Origin: Halicephalobus mephisto
Taxonomy: Eukaryota; Nematoda; Chromadorea; Rhabditida; Panagrolaimidae
NCBI GenBank assembly: GCA_009193035.1
Contig: SWDT01000068.1
Location: 1-64,000, forward strand
Direction of reading: 5' to 3'
DNA length: 64,000 bases
Of this stretch, positions 1 through 8,667 are shown in pieces (position 1 is the stretch's first letter; each line of letters opens with the position of its first letter). The notes beneath the pieces are model-generated. The model was not told the DNA's origin. It searched no databases and worked only from the letters and a program-made list of their open reading frames with translations. The position numbers and the translations under genes were made by a program.

Positions 1-810
1 TTATTTATTATTTTGAATGTTGGTTTACGTTCAGAAAGAAATATTTTAAAAATTTATCCATTATTATTGAAAGGTGTAATTAGTGTTGTTTTTAAGTTAA
101 GAAGTTAACTAATTCGTACCTTAAAAGATTATAGGAGAAACTAAATTGAGATCACGTTGAGAGTACCGGTGAAATTATCACATTCTTAGTCTATAATTGA
201 TAAAAGCAGACGATTAACATATCAATTAACAAGTAGAAAACTTTCATATCAAAGTCAATAAAGTTGCATTTTGCTGTATCTTCTGCCAATCAAGCTATGA
301 AGTTTTTGAGATCTGATTAAGACTTACTTTCTGAAGCAATAACTCATGTATCAAACCAAGAAATTTTCTACAAATATTGCATAAGTTGCAATCAGCATTT
401 AAAGTTCTATAAATAGTTATCATTGTTATAAACTTACTCTAGGAATGTTAAAGGCTAAAGTGCAGAAATTAGGACTTAATAAAGAAGTGTTAGCATTTCA
501 GATAAATACTTCCCTTAATGAGATAGAAGCATTGTGAAAATGTGGTACATGAATATTTTCCTTTAACGAAAATTCTATTACTTCATAAAGTTCCTCTTAC
601 GACTTGTGCAAAAATTGTAGGTTTCTGCTGTATTAATATGTCACAAACACAGTATATTTCTTTCTGTGTAATTAAAATGAAAGGGCAGTTCTCATAGCAA
701 ACTTACTTGATTGGCGGTGTCTATGGCACCTCGGTAAGACTGAGCATTACCCTACATACTTGTAGCTATATATAAGTGCTATGTATTGTTCTGAATATCA
801 GTAAAGAACA
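1..810. other. Non-coding stretch before the srt relic
   Basis: I see no credible coding exon, tRNA or mobile-element end here. The sequence is AT-rich with stops in all frames. The last part directly precedes the start codon of the chemoreceptor relic at 811 and may be its old promoter. Confidence 0.5.
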
Positions 811-2270
811 ATGAATGCCCTATTGTTCAATCCGGAGTATATTGCTAAGTATTACAACTGTTCTGGAAGAAGTTATGAACAATGGAGGAATTAGGACATC
901 CAATATTCTTTGGGCTTTATTTATGCCTTTATTGGAACCATATACATGGTCTTATTATTCCCATTCATGGTGGTGTTTATCAAATCTGATCTTATGAAGT
1001 ACTCTTGCTACAAGGTGAGTTTTCTAATAAAAAAAACTTCCTTTTATAGATATTCTGTTTCAGATAATGTTCTTCCTCGAATCATTGACTGTATCAGATC
1101 CCAATAGGGGCTTTTATTGCGGGTACGCAACGGCCATTGGCATGGTCCACTGTATGGCTCCACAGTTAACTACATTGCTGGGGGTCTTGCCTTAACTTGT
1201 TGGTTCAGCGGGTCTGCAACATGTATGCTTCTCGCCATCAACCGTTGCATCGACCTAATCAATCCACAACTCGGACAGAAAACTGTTTCGGTGGGAAGAA
1301 AACACTTATTTGGTTGATGATTTGTGTCATTTTATTCATTGTTACGTTTTTCTTCCACACTACTTCAACCTTCAACTCAATATGTACGCTTTCTTCTTCG
1401 ATCCATTTGTGGGAACTCCCGAGAGAAATGGCACTGTCGATACTGAACATGTAAGTTAACTTAATTGTAGTTTTCTAATATCCCTACTTTGCAATTACAG
1501 TATCCTCACATTGGGCACACAATTCATAATATTACTGTTCTGATTGTGCTCAACGTTGCCTATTCTTCTTTATTTGTTCATATCTTCCATTCAAGGTGCA
1601 AAGTCAGGGAACCGTGTCATGATAAGTAAGTTCAGAGACAGACATTTATCCAATGCACCTTGATATGTACCGGGACCTTCATTACTACTGTCGTTTATGT
1701 AATTTTATTTTTAAAAATAGAAATAATAGTTAACCCTTTGTTATGTTGATAAGTTTCACAAAAGAGTGATTTTTCCGTCTAGAAATTCTTGAATGCTCGC
1801 TTTTTTGTATTTAAATTGAATTTAGCTCGGTTTTCTTTTTTTTGTAGAAACATAGATCAGATTGTAGGAATACAAAAACGAACGAAAAATAGTACTATTT
1901 TGATTGGATTTTTAATATATAAAAAATGGAACTGAATGAGCAGTTCCTAAACGAAAAAATCACTCTTTTGCGCTACTGTTTCAAGTAATCTTAGATTGAT
2001 TATTCGTTGAAACCATTGTTTTACCGATTTCATTTCTAGGTCTATATACAGTTTGTGCCGACTCCACCTTGGGTTGCTGTTTGGGTAGAACTTGCTTGGC
2101 AGTTGAGTCATGGAGCCCCTGGAATATCTTATGCCCTACTCAATAAGACTATGAAAAACGAATTCGTCAATGTTTTTTGCTTCCATTCGAGAAAAATCGC
2201 AATTACAGATGTGAATACCAAGGAACATAAAGTTAATACTAGTGAGCATCCCTCTACCTTGAATTATTGA
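811..2270 (+). pseudogene. Broken srt-family serpentine chemoreceptor
   Basis: Remains of a nematode seven-transmembrane chemoreceptor of the SRT family. The N-terminus at 811 reads MNALLFNPEYIAKYYNCSG, with the family's YNCSG motif, followed by an in-frame TAG near 885. The first membrane segment (GFIYAFIGTIYMVL, from 910) is in another frame and ends LMKYSCYK at a good splice donor (1015). TM3 (LLAINRCIDL, around 1240), TM4 (LIWLMICVILFIVTFFFH, around 1302) and FFFDPFVG (around 1400) each lie in different frames. The last exon (from 2041) carries PTPPWVAVWVELAWQLSHG and ALLNKT, typical of the C-terminal end. At least three frameshifts plus a stop make it non-functional unless the assembly has indel errors here. 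Ligand unknown. Confidence 0.82.
1757..1972. mobile_element. 216-bp MITE-like element with ~22-bp terminal inverted repeats
   Basis: The left end (1757-1778) and the right end (1951-1972) are reverse complements at about 20 of 22 positions, both centred on AAAAGAGTGATTTTT. The similarity runs a few bases further inward. The interior is AT-rich and has no ORF. It sits in an intron of the srt relic. No clear target-site duplication was identified, so the superfamily is unassigned. Confidence 0.65.
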
Positions 2271-3292
2271 AAATGAAAATTGTGTTTATTTAACTATAGT
2301 TATCATAATTTTATAAAAAACAATAGATGAGAAATCTAAAGAATCTGTTATTTTTGCTGAAAGATAGACATAAGTTTAACTCGATTATCTATCAAAATAT
2401 CTGGAAAATGATATAAATTGTTCAACTCATGATTTCATGAATCAGCACAAAATACATAGTTATTTTTGAAAGTTAAAAAAGAATAAATAATCTTTCTATA
2501 GATCAAATTCCTTGTCTAAAACTTCTGGAAAAAATTACAAAGTAGTAGACAAAGTTTTGGGGAAATCTGCCAGGTATCTCTGAAATTTATTGAAAAAATG
2601 TAAAAATTAATTTCTGTTTTCCATTCTGTTGGATCGTCGCTGGGGAATCCGGATTCGCGTGTAGATACAAATATATGGGAACAACTTTATTGGGGCCTCA
2701 GGCACGAGATAACACACAACTCTATGTCAATTATTGCGCAATCTCCAAATTGCCGCCAATCTGCAATCGTACGCTTTTCGTTGGTCCTCAGGGTATTTCC
2801 CTTCGGGACCAACGCGGTGTGGTTTGCGCTCAAATAGATCATACACAATCCAACAGTTTAATTGTTTCTTTGCACATGATCAGTAAATTTTCGTTAAAAA
2901 CATGTCGTTAGATTGTTTACAATATATTATCAAAATTATGACACCGATGATATTCCATCCAATTGTATACGTGTATTTGTATTGGTAATTAGGAATACAA
3001 AACAAAATATAATTGGAAATACAAAACAAAGTACAAACTGTCATTTTACTAGCTTCATTGTGACATTAACACATCAGGTTCACAATACGGTATAAGAAAT
3101 AACTCGGTTAGTAGAATGGACATTTTCGAACAGTCAATACCAAAGAAAAAATATATAACTCCATTTTAGTGGGAGAGGTAACTTTTTCGTTTGATAGTAT
3201 TCAAACTTTTCTTTTAATTTCGATTATAATTATTTTTTTCGCCGATTTTTACATTTTCAAAAACAGCAAATGTTGAATTATGCATCAAAGTA
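2271..3292. other. Intergenic DNA between srt relic and Tc1 element
   Basis: AT-rich DNA with no supported gene. It contains one copy of a dispersed repeat (2635-2750) that recurs near 9058-9185. The short ORFs here lack family signatures and splice context. Confidence 0.5.
2635..2750 (+). repeat. Dispersed repeat, copy 1 (partner at ~9058-9185)
   Basis: Shares an ordered series of words with 9058-9185: a GATCGT...GGGGAATCC block, GTGTAGA with an ATATA-containing tail, GGCACGAGATA, and TTGTTGCGCAATC or its variant. Both copies are diverged. It may be the end of an unidentified retroelement or DNA transposon; no coding part is attached. Confidence 0.5.
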
Positions 3293-4160
3293 CAGATTTC
3301 GACAAAAGTCTTGGAAGTCTTTTATTTTTTAAATAATTTTTTTGTAAATAAATAATATTATAATTAGTGATTAGTGTTGCGTAGGTATTGTCAACTAATA
3401 TAAATACAACCAGTTATAACCTTTCTGCATAGTGCTCCTGGAGAGCAGTGCAGCTTTATTCATTTTTGGCACGTCAAAAGTCTTGGAAGTTTTCTTTCTA
3501 GTTTCTCTTTAGTGGTAAATGCTAGTCATTTAGTGTTTTTTTCTTTATTTAATAATTTTAGCTATGGTTTGCTACAAATACTATTCATTGGATTTTAAAA
3601 CCAAGGTTGTTCAAGCTGTTTATTCAGGAAGAAAAAAGCGCGATGTAGCTAGATGTTTCATGATTCCTGAAAACACTGTTTCTAGATGGGTGAAGCAATT
3701 TCATAATCAAGGAAGCTTAATTCCACGTGGGAAGTCTGGACGATCACGAAAAACTTCAAGATTTGCTGATCTTTGGATCAAAATGAGTGCTCGTGCAAAC
3801 CCTCGGTTAACAGCTTCATATATAAAACAACAAGTTTTTGGTCCAAATGATAGTGATACTGTTGGTATTAGAACTGTTCAACGTAGACTAAATGAAGTTC
3901 AGTTATTCGCACGCCAAGGTGCGAAAAAAGGATTAATATCTCTGAAGAATGCGAAGGATAGATTGAACTGGGTGCTTGAACATAGAACCTGGACTTTTGA
4001 TATGTGGAGCAGAGTCGTTTGGAGTGACGAGTCTACTTTTTTTTTCTTTGGTAATGAAGGAATAAACTGGATAAGAAGACCCAAAGGTGATAGATACAAA
4101 AAACAATATCAAATCCCAACTCTCAAACATGGAGGTGGAGTCGTTACTGTTTGAGCTTGT
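3293..4160 (+). mobile_element. Truncated Tc1/mariner transposon with IR/DR-type left end
   Basis: The left end begins CAG after a TA dinucleotide (3291-3292), as expected for Tc1/mariner insertions. The word AAAAGTCTTGGAAGT occurs near 3304 and again near 3475, about 171 bp apart. Two direct repeats inside one inverted-repeat end resemble the IR/DR layout of the Sleeping Beauty subgroup. The transposase ORF follows at 3564. The right end is missing: similarity stops near 4160, where unrelated sequence starts. Confidence 0.75.
3564..4154 (+). pseudogene. Tc1-type transposase, N-terminal two thirds only
   Basis: A 196-residue ORF. The N-terminal paired-like helix-turn-helix region (about residues 5-60, with NTVSRWVKQFHNQG) is followed by a second DNA-binding segment with the GRSRKTS linker. 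The catalytic domain starts at RVVWSDESTF, which holds the first catalytic aspartate. The ORF ends at HGGGVVTV followed by TGA, where relatives have Trp (HGGG..M.WG); the next codons read Ala-Cys, so TGG to TGA is likely. The second Asp and the final acidic residue are absent, so it cannot transpose. Full proteins of the family are about 340 residues. Confidence 0.85.
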
Positions 4161-4491
4161 ATGTGTAGGCACAAAGATCGGACTTAAACCGCAGGCGGCC
4201 TAGACAGGATGCCCAAAGTTCCGCCCAGTCAGCCAACGCCTGTAAAGTGAGACTAAAGTGTTAGAGAGTCAGTCTTTGAGAAATTCCAACTCCAACCTGA
4301 TCCGTGTTTGACCTCGGTCAAACGAGGATCCTTCCTCTTTTGTTTTATGCTTATGTTAAGATAAACAAGAGTAATTGCTAATAGTAGGAATCAACAGTTT
4401 TCCGCCTAATCAAGGAGCTCCCAAGATGTCGCTCCATCGACATCCCCTCGTACTACATATTTTACTACCATCATTTTTACTACATTGAGAA
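4161..4491. other. Unassigned sequence at the junction of two decayed elements
   Basis: Higher in GC than the surroundings and different in word content from both the Tc1 element and the virus-like block. No ORF, tRNA or 5S match was recognised. It could be a terminal or non-coding part of the Maverick-like element, or a third insertion. Confidence 0.35.
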
Positions 4492-4842
4492 TCAATTGAG
4501 ACACCTAACAGAAACTTTTTGTCAAATGTTCAATGATCATAATGAAATTTTAGAAATCTTATTAAAAGAAAATCCAAAGAAATTTATTCAAAAAGTCTTA
4601 AATTATACAGCGGTTGATGTTAAAGTAATTAATAATCCAGCATAAAGTGCTGTCATTGAAGTTAAATTCTGTAAAGAAATCGATGATGACTTGATTGAAT
4701 TTACTGACTTAAATGACATTAAAGGCTTTATTCCCATTAAAATTAAAAAATATAATGATAAAATTTGGTATATGAAAGGTGGTGTCATTACTAATCATAT
4801 TAGCTTCCGCAACAATAATTTCTCAAATTTAAAAAATATTTA
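4492..4842 (+). pseudogene. Small ORF of the virus-like block, one in-frame stop
   Basis: One frame reads about 116 codons interrupted by a single TAA at about 4643-4645. The sequence is rich in Lys, Ile and Asn with no recognised motif. The reading is open on both sides of the stop, which supports a once-coding region. Function unknown. It is the first of three plus-strand ORFs that face the minus-strand ORF at 5691, and it is grouped with the Maverick/adintovirus-like remnant only by position. Confidence 0.45.
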
Positions 4843-4870
4843 AATAAAGAATAACTATAACCTACAGTTT

Positions 4871-5323
4871 TTGAATACTAAAGTAATTTTTAAAGAACAC
4901 TTCTTCAATGATGTGAAAACTGACATTGAAGAAGAGTTACTAAATGAGATGAGACAAATGTCAAATGCTGAAGTGGAATTGAAAGAAAATGAGCAGAACT
5001 CAGCGATTCCTCACGAAATAATAAATGACTTGGATAACCTCTTTGAATCGTATTGGTTGAAGTATTGAAGAATTTATGTAACAATTGCTTCGACACTAAT
5101 TTATGTATTTATTGCTCGATCATTGATTTATATTGTATCACCACAGTGTTCTTTAAATAAAAGGGATCAAAGTAGAGTCGTTAGACAACGACCTTCGGAA
5201 GTTAAATTAGTTTCTTTTGAGGATGAAGAATCTAGTGAAAAAATAGAAATGAAACCTCTTAAGCTTGAAAGAAAACCGAGTTTAACTAATTTCGCATCTG
5301 TTCTCTCTTTAAACAAGAGTTAA
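4871..5323 (+). pseudogene. ORF with one membrane segment, in-frame TGA
   Basis: Two open stretches (to 5068, and 5069-5320) lie in the same frame, separated by one TGA at 5066-5068. The first half is acidic and helical (DIEEELLNEMRQM). Directly after the TGA is a hydrophobic stretch of about 20 residues (ASTLIYVFIARSLIYIV), then a charged tail. This suggests a single-pass membrane protein disrupted by one nonsense change. No family assigned. Confidence 0.45.
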
Positions 5324-5332
5324 AAATTTAAA

Positions 5333-5669
5333 TGGTGTTCGTATTTTTGATGACTGAAAAAATAATAAGTATAAACTATTAGATGAAAATATTAATAATA
5401 AAATCGAGCTGATCAAAGTCCATGATGATAAGAATCATGAGATGAATGAGCCATCGATTAATGATGACGAAAGAATTGGGAAATCGAATATTGATCATGA
5501 AACAATTGATAAACAAAATAAAGATGAAAATAATGTTTTTTCAAAAAAGCCTAGAAAAAAGAAATTAACAAAAGAAGAATTTATCAATTACTTAGTAGGA
5601 AAAAATGTAACAGGTTCTGGATTTAAGACAATTCCTCCACATACCGAAAATAATAAAGTTTCCTTATGA
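5333..5669 (+). pseudogene. Charged small ORF ending 21 bp before the convergent minus-strand ORF
   Basis: The longest clean part (5442-5669) encodes 75 residues with a basic KKPRKKKLTKEEF segment and GKNVTGSGFKTIPPH near the end. The same frame is open further upstream apart from one TGA near 5356. Family not recognised. It converges on the ORF at 5691-6140, leaving almost no space, which is the compact layout of a viral-type element rather than of the host genes here. Confidence 0.4.
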
Positions 5670-5690
5670 TACTCAACTTCTTTGAAGTTT

Positions 5691-6140
5691 TCATTCAACT
5701 TTGTTGGATACTTCTTTCAAATTCAATTCAATATAAATGTTAATATTCTCAAAATCAATCAAATTATTGTTAATATCTACTAATTTTAAATTTATTTTAT
5801 TTGGTCTGTTAGTTACTTCATAATAAATAATATTGTTTGGTTCTATTTTTATTTCATTATTAGGTCTAAACCTATAAATTGAATTAAACATCTTTTTATT
5901 AACGTAACAATCTTCAATTAAATTACATGTTATAAAAATATTTTCAATTTTATTACTTGAGGATTTATTGTTTTTCTCATCATTATTATTTTGATCATTT
6001 GTATTTATTTTATTTTTAATTTCTAAATAACTATCCAATTTTATAACTCCTATTTTATACTTCTTATGCAAAAACTCTTGTGGGAAAAAATACTCAAAAA
6101 TTGAATCATTGGATATTAGTTGTAAAATAAAAACCGTCAT
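5691..6140 (-). CDS. Protein of the family found beside capsid and protease genes in Maverick/adintovirus-like elements
   Basis: An intact 149-residue ORF starting MTVFILQL. It has two blocks. An N-terminal block has strand-like hydrophobic stretches (SIFEYFFPQEFLHKKYKIGV). A C-terminal block after a polar N/K linker has alternating strands (FITCNLIEDCYVN, IIYYEVTNRPNKINLKLVD, FENINIYIELNLKE). From memory, this C-terminal pattern matches small uncharacterised proteins that accompany double-jelly-roll capsid genes in Polinton/Maverick and adintovirus-like elements of invertebrates, possibly minor capsid or penton-like. A decayed partial copy lies just upstream (6368-6476), and an adenain-type protease relic on the same strand at 7398-7754 supports the assignment. 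Product name uncertain. Confidence 0.5.
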   Translation of the reverse strand: MTVFILQLISNDSIFEYFFPQEFLHKKYKIGVIKLDSYLEIKNKINTNDQNNNDEKNNKSSSNKIENIFITCNLIEDCYVNKKMFNSIYRFRPNNEIKIEPNNIIYYEVTNRPNKINLKLVDINNNLIDFENINIYIELNLKEVSNKVE

Positions 6141-6152
6141 TTATTAATTAAG

Positions 6153-6746
6153 AAAAGTCTCATGATTTTTTTCTTTATAGTAGAAAATAAGAGGAAATTA
6201 TCAGTAAACTTTGTATGATTAATCAGTTTCCGATCAATGAGAAAAAGATATTATGGATAGAGACACTACTCCTTTTTAGGTCGTATAGTTGTCTATCGAT
6301 AAGTCATTTTTGATAAATAATTTTTGTAATGAAATTAGATGTGCCCCGAACCGTTATTCTGAATAACCATCTAACTTTATAACTCATGTTTTGTATTTTT
6401 TATGCAAAAACTCTTGTGAAAATGAGTATTCAAAAGTTCAATCACTGGATGTTAGTTCTAGAATGAAAATCGTCATTTATTAATTAAGAGAATTTTCATT
6501 GTTCATTTTTCCCTCCTTTCAATGAAATAAATGTTTCCCACCAATGATATCATTAAATTGCAAGTTAAAAAATAATTATCTTATTTTTTAACAAAGACGG
6601 TGTTATCAAACATGAATAAGGCATCTCGAAAATATGATTAAGTATCACTCAAACTAATATAAAGACTTGATAAATTGTCACCATTGCCATTTACGACTTA
6701 GTTGGTGTAGGTACTCAGATATAAACATTTATTTCACCTTCTTACT
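6153..6746. other. Non-coding remainder of the virus-like block
   Basis: Apart from the partial gene copy at 6368-6476 I see no feature. It is AT-rich with stops in all frames. The end of the stretch directly precedes the possible signal-peptide ORF at 6747. Confidence 0.4.
6368..6476 (-). pseudogene. Second, decayed copy of the N-terminus of the 5691-6140 gene
   Basis: About 120 bp here align with 6030-6152 at roughly 80 percent by eye, including the shared TTTATGCAAAAACTCTTGTG word and the region around the ATG (6474-6476). The copy has in-frame stops and no C-terminal part. Either two paralogous genes once stood side by side, or a local duplication copied the 5' end with its upstream sequence. 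Confidence 0.6.
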
Positions 6747-7396
6747 ATGAAAATGAATACTTCTATAGTCTGTTTCATTTTCCTTTACTTTCTTGTTCAT
6801 CAACCAATCTGAAGGAAATCCAACAGAATGTAGAGAAAGTCAATTCCTGGATCTGGACGAAGTAAGTTTAGCAACTCTATTTTTTGATTGTGAACTTTTT
6901 ATTTTCAGACTTGTAAATATTGTCATCCTTACTGTATGACTTGCACATCTTTTGGAACTAGTGTTGAGGAAAATGATTGTCTCTGTCTTGATTTCGTTCA
7001 TATAAATTCTACTCATTTTCACTGTGTCGAGAATTGCGACAATTACAAGTGAGTTTTGATCTTTATGTAACCATGATTTTTCAAGTTTGTGACGTTCCTG
7101 ATTTAGTTATAAAAATCATTTCATAGTATTAAAATCCATATAGAAAAACGTTCTCGACGTTCTCTAAATCAATTTTTTGTCATTCTTAATCTACCGTAAT
7201 ATTTCATTTTAATTTACCTATTTCAGACAAAACACTGAGATTGGAGAAATTTGTCAAACATGGCTTGAATTCTCTCCCGAGATTCGATATGAACATCTGA
7301 CAGGTTTCGAAGTAGAAGGTCTGGTCAGCATAATTTCTGGCATTTTCAGCATGATATATAATATTTGCAAGTATTGTTTCCTTGGTCACAGATAAA
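6747..7396 (+). CDS. Possible small secreted Cys-rich protein, frameshift in exon 1
   Basis: Three exons with good splice signals: about 6747-6860, 6909-7049 and 7227-7396. Exon 1 starts with a signal peptide-like stretch (MKMNTSIVCFIFLYFLV), but the frame that continues into exon 2 is offset by one base, giving a TGA in the signal-peptide frame near 6807. Exons 2 and 3 join in phase and encode CKYCHPYCMTCTSFG, DCLCL, CVENC and a C-terminal hydrophobic stretch (GLVSIISGIFSMIYNICKY), ending at TAA. At least ten cysteines suggest a disulfide-rich extracellular protein, perhaps membrane-anchored at its C-terminus. Family not recognised. Either a recent pseudogene or a one-base assembly error. 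Confidence 0.45.
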
Positions 7397-7397
7397 G

Positions 7398-7754
7398 CTA
7401 ACAGCATGCAAAGAGTTTTTTGATCTTTTTATCCCACTGTTCGGAATGATGCGGAAACGCCCAATTCCTCATGAGTCGATACAGATCAATAGACACTACA
7501 AGCATGTTTTTGAATTTGAAAGGTTGATAATTCAATTGACGAATCAAAGTAATAACTCTTTTCTTTATTCTTATAATAACAGACCAATGAGTCCCTTTAT
7601 TTCCACTTTCATCTAAATTTACAACTTCACACTCTACATCATTAAACTTATCCGGAAGTGTGTCCCTCATAAATACCCCTCTAAAATTTTTTATCTTTAA
7701 TCCTTTAGCTAGATGTGTAATGTCGTAATTTGTCAATGGTTTGTTAATAAACAT
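7398..7754 (-). pseudogene. Adenain-type cysteine protease relic (Maverick/adintovirus-like)
   Basis: The first ~60 residues carry the hallmark block of the adenovirus-type protease in Maverick/Polinton and adintovirus-like elements: LTNYDI, then FRGVFMRDTLP, then ECEVVNLDESGNKGTHW, where the His of GTHW is the catalytic histidine. Just after it the frame shifts by one base: the expected YYFDS segment with the catalytic acidic residue is read in the next frame. The catalytic Cys block (CGH-like) near the C-terminus was not found. The enzyme would mature capsid proteins; here it is dead. It lies about 1.3 kb from the capsid-neighbour gene on the same strand. Confidence 0.7.
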
Positions 7755-8194
7755 TTATAATCAAGAAAAATTGGCTGAATTGCATAAAAATAACTCAAAC
7801 CCCTTCCGGAGAGATACGAGTTCTCCAGTGTCATTTCATATAAAAATAAAATATTTTGCTGGAATCATACGTAAATATCTCGTATCCTTCGGAGGAGGGA
7901 AGGGGGGTGTTGGCAAGGCGCCAGGCGTACCCATATACTACTCATGGATCTTCAATAGACATTCTTCTGAGAATCTGATCTGCATATTTCATTGTTTTCT
8001 TTTTCTTCTACTCCCATCTAGACGCTCCACAGTGCCATATATCCTGTACTTCTTCATAGGTTTGCTTACAGTGTAAACAGAACGATGGAAACGTTGTGCT
8101 ACTACTTGGTAACTTTCTTTCGTTGATTCTACAAGGATCGCCTTCCTGGACAAGATCTAAATTTACGAATACTAATTGAAATGCTGGTTATTTA
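7755..8194. other. Unassigned sequence
   Basis: No gene is supported. A plus-strand ORF (7741-8076) has a P-loop-like GGGKGGVGKA but no other motif of P-loop ATPases. On the minus strand a short open stretch (~8025-8180) has several Cys/His residues (FCLHC...WHC), too little to assign. Confidence 0.35.
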
Positions 8195-8305
8195 ATTTAC
8201 AACAAAATTGTTCTCTGCTGTACTGTGAACAGAAATAAGATGAGCACCGTTATCTACACAGACGCTTTCTGCATAACCCCAGTTATCTTTGTTTTCAGCT
8301 GTTGC
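8195..8305 (-). pseudogene. Isolated C-type lectin domain exon
   Basis: An exon-like segment after a TGCAG acceptor encodes NWGYAESVCVDNGAHLISVH followed by STAENNFV. This is the central part of a C-type lectin domain (W..AE..C...G.HL.S.HS..EN.F). It ends in a possible GTAAAT donor. No exons for the WIGL region or the Ca-binding C-terminal half were found in the next 400 bp on the minus strand, so I treat it as an orphan exon of a lost lectin gene. Confidence 0.6.
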
Positions 8306-8594
8306 CTGCACCGATGGAAAATCAAGATTACAGAAAATCCATCGATGAATATTGGTTTTTGATATTCTTGCTATTAATAAAGTACAAATTTCAAAAAATT
8401 CGACTAATCTAAAGAAATTTATTTCCTTAGAGGAAACTTTAAATGGGCGCCAATTTTCAGTGCTCTCCTTCAATATTTTATTCCCATATGACGACTCCGT
8501 TTTCCTTTTCTCGGATTGCACATGGCGCGAGTTCATTTGTTCTGACTGATTTCTGACTTATCCATATGTCAAGGTGAAGAAACGAAAAAAATCT

Positions 8595-8667
8595 CGACCA
8601 CGGCAGGAGTCGAACCTACAATCTTCCGCTCCGTAGGCGGACGCGTTGACCATTGCGCCACGCGGCC
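8595..8667 (-). tRNA. tRNA-Arg (ACG)
   Basis: 73-nt cloverleaf. The acceptor stem GGCCGCG pairs with CGTGGTC (two G-U pairs). The D-arm starts TGGCGCAATGG, which is also a good A box. The anticodon stem TCCGC/GCGGA encloses the loop CTACGGA, so the anticodon is ACG (plus-strand complement at 8632-8634) and reads CGN Arg codons after A-to-I editing. The T-arm is GTAGG-TTCGACT-CCTGC with an intact B box. No intron; CCA is not encoded. It looks intact and is the one clearly functional gene in the first 9.8 kb. Confidence 0.95.

Noticed and set aside
4152..5358. Alternative genetic code (TGA as Trp), suggested by TGA at the transposase Trp and two TGA stops in adjoining ORFs
   Set aside because: Intact host genes in the window (PHPT1, BOLA3, GBA2) end in TGA, and a TAA also breaks an ORF here, so ordinary decay is sufficient.
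7861..8076. ORF with GGGKGGVGKA resembling a ParA/Mrp deviant Walker A motif
   Set aside because: The expected Ser/Thr after GK is Ala, the rest of the ORF has no Walker B or fold motifs, and the frame is short and isolated.
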